Shown: one piece after another, positions 7,725 to 14,779 of the stretch
Numbering within the stretch: position 1 is the first letter of the stretch
Layout of the letters: every line of letters starts with the position of its first letter
Assembly (NCBI GenBank): GCA_029934175.1
Contig: JAOZMT010000010.1
Location: 1 to 16,921, forward strand
Source: Victivallales bacterium
Lineage (GTDB): Bacteria > Verrucomicrobiota > Lentisphaeria > Victivallales > JAUVCU01
Reading direction: 5' to 3'
DNA length: 16,921 bases
Program-made: the position numbers and the translations under genes
The notes under the pieces: generated by a model
Seen by the model: the letters and a program-made list of their open reading frames with translations, nothing else
Database searches by the model: none
What the model was told of the DNA's origin: nothing

Positions 7725-8006
7725 ATGTTACATCTTGTTGCTTATGATATACGAAGTCCTAAACGACTAAGAAAAGTTGCTAATACTTGCCTAAATTATG
7801 GTATTAGAGTTGAATATAGTGTTTTTGAATGTGATTTAGCACAACATACTTTTGTCAAACTTTGGGCTGATTTGCTTAAAGAAATTGATGAAGATGAAGA
7901 TACTATTCTTGTTTACAAAATTTGTGGTTCCTGTGTCTCAAAAATTGTCTCTATTGGCGATGTTACAAGACCTGGAAAACCTCTGTTCTATATGTTAGAT
8001 ATATAA
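7725..8006 (+). CDS. cas2: Cas2
   Basis: A CRISPR adaptation protein; in characterised systems a Cas2 dimer bridges two Cas1 dimers during spacer insertion. From the ATG at 7725 the product is 93 residues, the normal Cas2 length: beta1 with the conserved Asp (LVAYDIRSPKRLRKV, Asp8), then GIRVEYSVFECDL and VYKICGSCVSKI. AAGGAG stands at 7707-7712, 12 bases before this ATG. The frame is also open from ATG 7644, which would add 27 residues not seen in Cas2 and has no ribosome binding site, so I prefer 7725. No Cas1 is present in the window, and the gene sits between an effector nuclease and cas10 instead of beside cas1. Confidence 0.85.
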   Translation: MLHLVAYDIRSPKRLRKVANTCLNYGIRVEYSVFECDLAQHTFVKLWADLLKEIDEDEDTILVYKICGSCVSKIVSIGDVTRPGKPLFYMLDI

Positions 8007-8021
8007 AAAAAGGAGAAAATT

Positions 8022-10466
8022 ATGATTGAAAAACCTGATGATGAATTTTGGAAACGCAAACTAATGGCGTTCCTACACGATCCGCCATGTAAACCGTTAG
8101 ATTTTGGACCAGAGCATGAAAAAATTGCCTGGCAATTCTGTGCCAGCGAGAATATGACAGAAGATGATAAACAAGTCTTTGATAAAATAAAAGATGCTGA
8201 CTGGATGGCTTCTGCAACTGATAGAATGTCTTTTAAACAAAGGGAATGTTCAAATAAATTTACTGGTCAAGCTAATCAAACATTCAAACATCCATTAAGT
8301 GGAGATGAATATATTATTGATAAACTTCCAACTCGTGATAGAGCAGAAGAATTATTGCAAAATGCAGTTGGGGGTATTACTGGAAGCTGGAAACAAAAAT
8401 TCTTCTTATATTGGCGTAGATGGATGGAAGAAGTTACGGGAATTAAAGATGATAAACATATTTCAAGACATTTTCCATATTTCCCAGCTGAAACTCGTTT
8501 ACCTGACCACTCTATTTGGAATCACATGGCTTTGAGTTCTGCCCTTCAAGGTTGTAGAGTTAATAATAAAATTAAACCTGCATTTTTATCATTTAATTTA
8601 GGTCCTGTTCAAGAATTTATTGCTCAAGCTCGTTCAACTCAAGACCTGTGGAGTGGCTCTTATATGCTTGCTTGGTTGACAGCTCACGCTATGAAAGTGG
8701 TTGCTGATTTCAATGGACCTGATTCTATTATATTCCCTTCTCTCAAAGGACAAGGTATTTTTGATGTTCTTTATAAAAATGAATTATACGATAAAATTCA
8801 ATACGGAGAAGATACTCTTTGGGAAAGAATGTTTGAAGATGAAAAAGAAATTGAAAAAGCAAAAATATTATTAAATCCAACTTTGCCAAATCGATTTCTT
8901 GCAGTTCTTCCAGAAGATAAAGCTGAGGAGATTGCACAACTCGCAGAAAAAGCTATTATTTGCGAACTGTGCAAAATTGGTAAAAAAGTTTTTGCGAATC
9001 TCGCAAATACAACTGAAAATGATAAAATTAGATTTTTCAAACAAATAAACCTATTTCCACAAATATCATGGCAAGTTATGCCGTGGGAACATAATATTGA
9101 TAAAGCTCTTGCACAATTCGCAGAATTGCCTATCAATAAAGAGTGGAACGAAAAAGGTTTGTCTCCTCATGATAATCTAAAAAAAGTTATTGAGTTATCT
9201 GAAAAAAGCGGATACAAAGTTGATAATACTGGAACTGTTTGGGCTGCGAATTATGCAATTGCGGAATATGCAATGTCTGCTAGAAGAAATTGCAGAGAAT
9301 TTGATGCTTTTGTTACAGATGAAAATCAGTTTGGTTCAAAAAAAGATGAGCTTTCTGGAAAAGAAGAAGTTATTGGAGATTCTAAATACGGTGCAATTTA
9401 TTTAATTAAACATAATTGGGTAAACGATTATTTATTAGACAAAGTCGGAATTTCTCCAAATATTTTCAAAGAAGTTATAAGATTTGATTCTGTAGAAAAA
9501 ATAGCAAACAATAACACAGATGGTTCTCCTTATGTTGCTATTATCGCAATGGATGGCGATGAAATGGGTAAATGGATTTGTGGTGCTAAAACTCCTGACC
9601 TTTATAAACAAATTTGCGATAATGCTAAAAACTTTTTAACAGAAGAAGCATTAAAAGATATTAAAAGACCAATAAGTGCTGCATATCATTTGCAATTTTC
9701 TGAAACACTTGCGAACTTCGCAAATCATCTTGCAGGTAAAATTGTTGAACAATATAAAGGTCAATTAATTTATGCTGGAGGTGATGATGTTCTTGCAATG
9801 TTGCCTGCCGATAAAGCTATCAAATGTGCCAGAGCATTAAGAGCAGTTTTCAGAGGTATAAAAGAAGAACTCCCAGATGAAATTAATAAATTCGATATTG
9901 ATATAGAGCAAAATGGTTTTGTTCGTTGTGGGAAAGATTATGAACTTATGGTTCCTGGTCCAACTGCTGATGTTTCGTGTGGTATTGCTATTGGACATAA
10001 AAATCACCCATTACAACATTTGGTTCAAGAAGCTCAACGAGCTGAAAAAAGAGCAAAAAATGAATATAATCGTAGTGCATTTGCAATATCATTGATGAAA
10101 CGAGGTGGCGAACAGATTAATTGGGGAGCAAAATGGGATTGGAAAGCCATTGACCTTTACGATAAATATCGCAAACTTCGCGATAAAGATATTATTTCCG
10201 CAAGATTTCCTTATGCTCTTGCAGGTTTTCTCAAACCATACAAACTTGAAGATGAAATAAATGATTCAATGAAAGATATTATTTTAACAGAATTAAATCA
10301 TGTTATGCAACAACAAGGCGGAATAAATTTAAAAGAAGAGTGTAAAGAATATTTAGATGAACTTTTAAATCTAGAAAATAATAAAAAAGAAAAAAACATT
10401 AAACTCGATGATTTTGTTAAACTGTTTTTAACAGCTGCATTCATTGAACGAGAAAGAGGAGAATAA
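8022..10466 (+). CDS. cmr2: Cas10/Cmr2, type III-B CRISPR signature protein
   Basis: The large subunit of the Cmr effector complex, 814 residues. It senses target RNA and makes cyclic oligoadenylates from ATP. The N-terminus has the HD pair at His19-Asp20 (FLHDPP) and the family block DADWMASATDR, suggesting a degenerate or active HD nuclease region. The first Palm carries MDGDEMG (510-516) and the second the intact cyclase motif GGDD (586-589, in YAGGDDVLAML), followed by VSCGIAIGH and an EAQRAEKRAK helix. A good AAAGGAG (8009-8015) precedes the ATG. The gene contains at least seven copies of the scattered TTGC...GCAA motif. Intact GGDD together with two CARF nucleases in the same operon implies a working second-messenger pathway. 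Confidence 0.95.
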   Translation: MIEKPDDEFWKRKLMAFLHDPPCKPLDFGPEHEKIAWQFCASENMTEDDKQVFDKIKDADWMASATDRMSFKQRECSNKFTGQANQTFKHPLSGDEYIIDKLPTRDRAEELLQNAVGGITGSWKQKFFLYWRRWMEEVTGIKDDKHISRHFPYFPAETRLPDHSIWNHMALSSALQGCRVNNKIKPAFLSFNLGPVQEFIAQARSTQDLWSGSYMLAWLTAHAMKVVADFNGPDSIIFPSLKGQGIFDVLYKNELYDKIQYGEDTLWERMFEDEKEIEKAKILLNPTLPNRFLAVLPEDKAEEIAQLAEKAIICELCKIGKKVFANLANTTENDKIRFFKQINLFPQISWQVMPWEHNIDKALAQFAELPINKEWNEKGLSPHDNLKKVIELSEKSGYKVDNTGTVWAANYAIAEYAMSARRNCREFDAFVTDENQFGSKKDELSGKEEVIGDSKYGAIYLIKHNWVNDYLLDKVGISPNIFKEVIRFDSVEKIANNNTDGSPYVAIIAMDGDEMGKWICGAKTPDLYKQICDNAKNFLTEEALKDIKRPISAAYHLQFSETLANFANHLAGKIVEQYKGQLIYAGGDDVLAMLPADKAIKCARALRAVFRGIKEELPDEINKFDIDIEQNGFVRCGKDYELMVPGPTADVSCGIAIGHKNHPLQHLVQEAQRAEKRAKNEYNRSAFAISLMKRGGEQINWGAKWDWKAIDLYDKYRKLRDKDIISARFPYALAGFLKPYKLEDEINDSMKDIILTELNHVMQQQGGINLKEECKEYLDELLNLENNKKEKNIKLDDFVKLFLTAAFIERERGE

Positions 10467-10467
10467 T

Positions 10468-11667
10468 ATGAATTATCAAATTGAAATCGAAGCACGAGAT
10501 AAACTGTTTTTTAAAGATGCAAGACCTATTGGCGGTTCCGATGTTGGACACGGTGCAAATTGGCCTTTGCCAACTCTTTTTCATTCTGCTATGTTATCGG
10601 CTATTCACGAAAATGGCTATGATGAAAACTGGGAATCTAACCACAATAAAAATAATAAAGATAAAAATAACAGAAGATTTACGCTTGGTGGATTAAAAAC
10701 ATTCGGGCCTTTTCCTAATATTGATGATGAAATATATTTTCCAACACCTGCTGATATTGAACCTTCTAAATCTATTATGCAACCTATTGAACTTGAGGGA
10801 AAATCAAATTTACCTACGCCTTTAATATATCCTGTTGCAAATAGTGGAGGTCCAACAAAAGATGAAATAGGTCAATGGATTTCGGGTTCAGAATTAGAAA
10901 AATATTTGAATAATGAAATATGCACAACTCGCAAATCTACAGATATTTTTATTGCGGAATCTGCACCTGGGGTTGCGATTGATGCAGAAACTAGAGCTAA
11001 TGAAGATAAAAAATTCTATCAAACTGAATATCTGAGATTGAAAGATAATTGTTCAATGACTGCTTTTGCAGATTGCGAAGCTCGCAAATTCAACGGAGAT
11101 ACGGTTGATGTTTTAGATAAGTTTTTTGATAACAAAACTAAAAACTTTATTTTTGGAGGACAAAGAGCTTTAGCTTATATGACGGCAAAGAGAGAAAAAC
11201 TTCAAGAGTTTACAAAACCAAAAGGAACAAGAATAAAGTGGGTTTTATTATCTCCTATTCTTTTTAATAAAGGTTGGTTTCCTGATTGGGTCGATTCTAA
11301 AACAGGAAAAGTCTTGTTAAAAGAACGACCAAAAAAAGGAAGTTTATCAAGAAAAGAGTGGCGTGAAAAAATAAAAAATGCTCCAAGTATCGGTGCAAAA
11401 TTAGTGGCATCAAAAATGCCTAAACCTTTAACAATGTCAGGTTGGAAACTTGATTTGGAAAAAGATAATGCTGGCGGAAAACCTAAAGCTACAAAACTTG
11501 CGGTTTCCGCAGGTGCTGTTTACTATTTTGAATGCGACAATGAATCAGAAGCTGATAAATTAGTAAACGAATTACATTGTAAAATAAAAAGCACAAATCT
11601 CGGAGAACAAGGTTTTGGTCTCGGTTTTTGTGGAACTTGGAAACTAAAAAATTTAAATAATAAATAA
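10468..11667 (+). CDS. cmr3: Cmr3, type III-B RAMP (Cas5-like)
   Basis: A 399-residue RAMP-fold subunit that caps the crRNA 5' handle end of the Cmr complex together with Cas10. The family N-terminus LFFKDARPIGG and WPLPTLFHSAM, the central FIFGGQRALAYM, the KPLTMSGWKL block and the C-terminal glycine-rich loop GEQGFGLGFCGTW are all present. The frame is open from a TTG at 10444 inside cas10, but ATG 10468 is chosen because GAGGAG (10456-10461) lies six bases ahead of it. The start is one base after the cas10 stop, so the two are probably translationally coupled in an equimolar pair. Confidence 0.92.
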   Translation: MNYQIEIEARDKLFFKDARPIGGSDVGHGANWPLPTLFHSAMLSAIHENGYDENWESNHNKNNKDKNNRRFTLGGLKTFGPFPNIDDEIYFPTPADIEPSKSIMQPIELEGKSNLPTPLIYPVANSGGPTKDEIGQWISGSELEKYLNNEICTTRKSTDIFIAESAPGVAIDAETRANEDKKFYQTEYLRLKDNCSMTAFADCEARKFNGDTVDVLDKFFDNKTKNFIFGGQRALAYMTAKREKLQEFTKPKGTRIKWVLLSPILFNKGWFPDWVDSKTGKVLLKERPKKGSLSRKEWREKIKNAPSIGAKLVASKMPKPLTMSGWKLDLEKDNAGGKPKATKLAVSAGAVYYFECDNESEADKLVNELHCKIKSTNLGEQGFGLGFCGTWKLKNLNNK

Positions 11668-11677
11668 GGAGAAAATT

Positions 11678-12493
11678 ATGAAACAAACAATTATGCACAT
11701 CTTTACAAGAACGCCTTTACATGTTGGAGCTGGAAATTCTGTAGGTGTTGTGGACTCACCTATTCAAAGAGAAAGACACACTAAAATTCCTATTATCCCT
11801 GGTAGTAGTTTAAAAGGGGTTCTAGCTGACTTTTGGAATGATGAAGATTTTAAGAGAACAGAAGAAGGTAACAAACATTTCGGGACAAATGATTCTGCAG
11901 GAAATCTGTTAATTGGCGAAGCTAGAGTTTTAGCTTTCCCTGTTCGTTCGGCTAAAGGTGCTTTCGCTTGGATTACTTGCCCGCTCGTTCTTGCAAGATA
12001 TAAAAGAGATAATTCAAATATAGACTTTAATATTCCTGTTGTTGATAATGATAACGAATGTTATGCTTTAAATGAGGTTTTGATTGATGAAAATGTTATT
12101 CTTGAAGAGTATAAGTTTAAGTCTAAAGGTTTATCGGAAGATATTGCTTGCGAATTTAGCAAGTTATTTGATGATGAAGTATGGACTAGTGTTGAATCAA
12201 GACTTGTTATTGTTTCAGATGAAATGTTCTCATATTTTGTAGAAAATACATGCGAAGTTGTATCTAGAATTTGTGTCGATGATGAAACTGGTGTTACAAA
12301 AAAAGGTGCTTTATTCAACCAAGAACAATGTCCCTCTGAAACTATGTTTTACGCTGTTATGGGAGAACAAAAAGATAAAGGTTCTCTAAATGCATTAGCT
12401 GATAAATTAAAAGAACAAAATAATATTATCCAAGTTGGAGCAAATGAAACTATTGGATTAGGATATTGCTCTGTTAATATGGAGGTTAAATAA
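11678..12493 (+). CDS. cmr4: Cmr4, type III-B backbone RAMP and target-RNA nuclease (Cas7-like)
   Basis: A 271-residue Cas7-type subunit that forms the repeated backbone along the crRNA and cuts target RNA every six nucleotides. HIFTRTPLHVGAGNSVGVVD (7-26) ends in an aspartate at position 26, where the catalytic Asp of characterised Cmr4 lies. PIIPGSSLKGVLADFW follows, then ARVLAFPVRSAKGAFAW and the C-terminal ETIGLGYC. AAGGAG (11666-11671) partly overlaps the cmr3 stop. Its own stop overlaps the next ATG as TAATG. Confidence 0.93.
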   Translation: MKQTIMHIFTRTPLHVGAGNSVGVVDSPIQRERHTKIPIIPGSSLKGVLADFWNDEDFKRTEEGNKHFGTNDSAGNLLIGEARVLAFPVRSAKGAFAWITCPLVLARYKRDNSNIDFNIPVVDNDNECYALNEVLIDENVILEEYKFKSKGLSEDIACEFSKLFDDEVWTSVESRLVIVSDEMFSYFVENTCEVVSRICVDDETGVTKKGALFNQEQCPSETMFYAVMGEQKDKGSLNALADKLKEQNNIIQVGANETIGLGYCSVNMEVK

Positions 12494-12624
12494 TGTTGAC
12501 TCATCATAAAGACCCTTTTGATAGAATGATTATATCACAAGCTATGACTAGAGATATAACAATAATTAGTGCTGATAAAGCATTCGATGAATACAATATA
12601 AAAAGAATTTTTAAGGAGAAATAA
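12493..12624 (+). pseudogene. C-terminal fragment of a VapC-type PIN-domain toxin
   Basis: Between cmr4 and cmr5 lies a 43-codon frame, MLTHHKDPFDRMIISQAM then TRDITIISADKAFDEYNIKR. This matches the last third of VapC-like PIN ribonucleases, where HHKDPFDR and the SAD before the final strand carry two of the acidic metal ligands. The N-terminal two thirds, with the first catalytic Asp, is absent and is not encoded upstream, where cmr4 runs to the overlapping TAATG. GGAGG (12481-12485) is well placed, so the fragment may still be translated. It reads as a toxin gene remnant trapped in the operon. A reused short peptide is possible but unsupported. Confidence 0.7.
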
Positions 12625-12625
12625 A

Positions 12626-12967
12626 ATGAAAAATTTAGAACAAATTAGAGCAAAAAATGCTCTTGAAGCTGCAAAAGAAAAAATATCAGGAAAAGAAGGT
12701 GGAGAAGTTGCTAAAAAAGTTCCAACAATGATTTTAGAAAACGGAATTCTGGCGGCTGCGACTTTCGCAAGAGAAACAGGGAAAGGATATGATAAAGTCT
12801 TTCACGCTATAATAACACATTTGAAAGATGAGAATATAGGAATAATGCCAAAAGATAAAATGAAAATTATTGATTGGCTTGTAACTGTTGATTCTTCAAA
12901 ACTTCGTGCTGTAACTGCGGAAACTATGGCATATCTGAGTTATTTAAGAAGATTTGCAAAAAAATAA
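12626..12967 (+). CDS. cmr5: Cmr5, type III-B small subunit (Cas11-like)
   Basis: A 113-residue, all-helical, lysine-rich protein in the position expected for the small subunit that lines the inner filament of the Cmr complex. Features typical of Cmr5 are the N-terminal helix with RAKNALEAAKEK, the middle GILAAATFAR segment and the C-terminal AYLSYLRRFAKK. AAGGAG (12613-12618) sits inside the end of the PIN fragment. After its stop there is a 47-base gap holding a perfect hairpin. Confidence 0.88.
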   Translation: MKNLEQIRAKNALEAAKEKISGKEGGEVAKKVPTMILENGILAAATFARETGKGYDKVFHAIITHLKDENIGIMPKDKMKIIDWLVTVDSSKLRAVTAETMAYLSYLRRFAKK

Positions 12968-12969
12968 TA

Positions 12970-13003
12970 TCCAACCGACCTTGTGTCGGTTGTGAATAAA
13001 TTA
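12970..13003. repeat. Solo copy of the palindromic element between cmr5 and cmr6
   Basis: CAACCGAC (12972-12979) and GTCGGTTG (12985-12992) form a perfect 8-bp stem with a CTTGT loop. The similarity to the tandem units at 16821-16921 covers this stem, the loop, the preceding TCC and about 12 bases after it (here TGAATAAATTA). There is no T-tract, so it should not terminate transcription. In the mRNA it would be a hairpin just after cmr5 and 10 bases before the cmr6 ribosome binding site, a position where REP-type hairpins affect mRNA processing or stability. Confidence 0.8.
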
Positions 13004-13014
13004 AGGAGATTAAG

Positions 13015-13755
13015 ATGCCCATACAAGCAATAAAAGAAATAAAAAATATAATCGAAAAAGGAGACACATTAAGTCCCTCACTCCGATTAACGAAGTATGC
13101 TATGATTGGAGGTAATAACGAAAAAAAAGATGCTATTAATTTTTTCGTAAAAGCCAAACCACAATCTAAACGAACATCGTTTGAACTTCCTAACTCTGAA
13201 ACCCTAATTATGAAATTGGGAGCTAGAATGATTATCAATCAAGCTGGTGGAGTTTTAGAAAACGCTGGTCTTTGTATTCATAGATTTTTCGGATACCCAT
13301 ATATCCCAGGTTCTGCCGTAAAAGGAATTGCAAGACACGCAGCGTGGGAAGAGTGGTTTTATGAACGAAAAGATGATGCACATTTCGCAAAAAAAATAGC
13401 TGATACTTTCGGTTATCCAACAGGCGATAAATCATTAGATGATTTTCTAAAAAAAGAAAATTATGAAACTAAAAGAGCTGGTTCAGTTTCTTTTCTCCCA
13501 GCAACGCCAATAGGAGAAGCAAAACTTGAAACGGATGTTTTAACTCCACATAAAAGTGATATTAAAAATCCTGTTCCATTATTTTTTCCTGTCGTTAAAA
13601 AAGGAATAAAATTTAAATTTACAATTTCTCCATTGCGTAATTCACAGAATTTAAAATGGGCAAAAAAATATCTCAAAGAAGGATTAGAAGAAAATGGCGT
13701 TGGTGCAAAAACTGCAAATGGATATGGTTGGTTTAAGGAGGTCGATAATGGATAA
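13015..13755 (+). CDS. cmr6: Cmr6, type III-B RAMP (Cas7-like)
   Basis: A 246-residue RAMP that sits near the 3' end of the crRNA filament next to Cmr1. Visible signatures: ENAGLCIHRFFGYPYIPGSA then VKGIARHAAW, the insertion region GSVSFLPATP, a DVLTPHKSDI motif followed by PVPLFFPVVKKG as in other Cmr6 proteins, and the C-terminal glycine-rich GVGAKTANGYGWF. AAGGAG (13003-13008) precedes the ATG by six bases. It overlaps cmr1 by eight bases. Confidence 0.92.
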   Translation: MPIQAIKEIKNIIEKGDTLSPSLRLTKYAMIGGNNEKKDAINFFVKAKPQSKRTSFELPNSETLIMKLGARMIINQAGGVLENAGLCIHRFFGYPYIPGSAVKGIARHAAWEEWFYERKDDAHFAKKIADTFGYPTGDKSLDDFLKKENYETKRAGSVSFLPATPIGEAKLETDVLTPHKSDIKNPVPLFFPVVKKGIKFKFTISPLRNSQNLKWAKKYLKEGLEENGVGAKTANGYGWFKEVDNG

Positions 13756-14779
13756 TGCTAAAATCAAATTTAAGTTCGTAACGCCTGCTATATTAGGAGG
13801 GACTGATAAACAAAATGCAGAAGTTCGAATCCCTGCAATTAGAGGACAACTTATTTGGTGGACTAAAGCCTTAGGGTATGGAGAGGATACTATCAATGGA
13901 ATTTTTGGAGGAATTTCAAAAGATGAAACAGGCAAAGACAAACCTATTGCTAGTTCTTATATATTTAGGGACTTAACTGAAAATTTGAAAATAAATAAAG
14001 GTGATGGGCAAAAAATTTCAGGGAATAAATTTGATTATTTTCTATGGCCTTTAAGAAATACAAGGCAAGACGCTCAAGCTGGTATAAGAGGTTATATAGA
14101 AACAGAACAAGAAATTGAATTATCTATAAAATACCGTAGAAATAAAAATGCTATTGATTTTCCAGAATCTATATTAAAGGCATTTCTTTATTTAGGAGCA
14201 TTAGGAACAAGAAGTAGAAGATGTTATGGTAGTATTTTTCCCACAAGTTTAGAAATAGATGGAGTAAAAGAAAAAATTCCCAAAAATATTGATGAGTTTA
14301 AAGTCTCTTTAAATGAAATACTTGATGAAGATGCTAATTGTAGAATATTACAACTTGAAAAAGGTAAAACAAATTGGAACAATGCGGTCAACTCTTGTGC
14401 TGACTTTTTGAAAATGTTTAGATGTGGTGGTGGAAAATTTTCAAGTCCGCTAAAATGGGGGAAAAATGATCATGATGCTGGATTTGGTGGAAAAAATGAA
14501 ATATATCGACCTGAAATTGGACTACCTTTAAAAACAAAATATTATGAAGTTGATGCAGGCAGAGATATAGATAGACTAGCAAGTCCTATTCATTTCAAAG
14601 TATTGCCACTTGATGATGGGTTTGTCCCAATTGCGATTTTCTTTAAAAGTCACACATTATCAAATTATACAGATACTGTAAAAGTAAGAGGACAAAATAT
14701 AAATGTTTCAAGTGATTTATTTTTTGAAATGATGAATCCAGATGAATTTTGGGAAGGAACAACTTGCCTTTATGAATAA
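13748..14779 (+). CDS. cmr1: Cmr1, type III-B RAMP (Cas7-like)
   Basis: A 343-residue subunit that caps the target-facing end of the Cmr filament. The N-terminal family block is FVTPAILGGTDKQNAEVRIP (10-29), then IRGQLIWWTKALGYG, the equivalent of the usual LRGALRFWWRA. LGALGTRSRRCYGS (about 145-158) is the conserved glycine/arginine motif. An in-frame ATG lies upstream at 13694, but ATG 13748 is chosen because AAGGAGG (13735-13741) is six bases ahead and the shorter product matches family starts. The gene overlaps cmr6 at its start and the CARF nuclease gene at its end. Confidence 0.92.
   Translation: MDNAKIKFKFVTPAILGGTDKQNAEVRIPAIRGQLIWWTKALGYGEDTINGIFGGISKDETGKDKPIASSYIFRDLTENLKINKGDGQKISGNKFDYFLWPLRNTRQDAQAGIRGYIETEQEIELSIKYRRNKNAIDFPESILKAFLYLGALGTRSRRCYGSIFPTSLEIDGVKEKIPKNIDEFKVSLNEILDEDANCRILQLEKGKTNWNNAVNSCADFLKMFRCGGGKFSSPLKWGKNDHDAGFGGKNEIYRPEIGLPLKTKYYEVDAGRDIDRLASPIHFKVLPLDDGFVPIAIFFKSHTLSNYTDTVKVRGQNINVSSDLFFEMMNPDEFWEGTTCLYE

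Noticed and set aside
8798..9136. Minus-strand open frame of about 112 codons within cas10, and similar frames elsewhere
   Set aside because: It lies wholly inside a well-identified gene, has no ribosome binding site or recognisable motifs, and is expected by chance opposite such codon usage.
10168..10184. ATCGC/GCGAT inverted repeat in cas10
   Set aside because: Only 5-bp arms with a 7-base gap; isolated and not in the TTGC...GCAA phase, so kept apart from the dispersed motif.
10444..10467. TTG 10444 as the cmr3 start
   Set aside because: It lies inside cas10 and upstream of the GAGGAG that clearly serves ATG 10468.
13694..13747. Longer cmr1 from ATG 13694
   Set aside because: It would overlap cmr6 by about 60 bases and ignore the strong AAGGAGG before ATG 13748.
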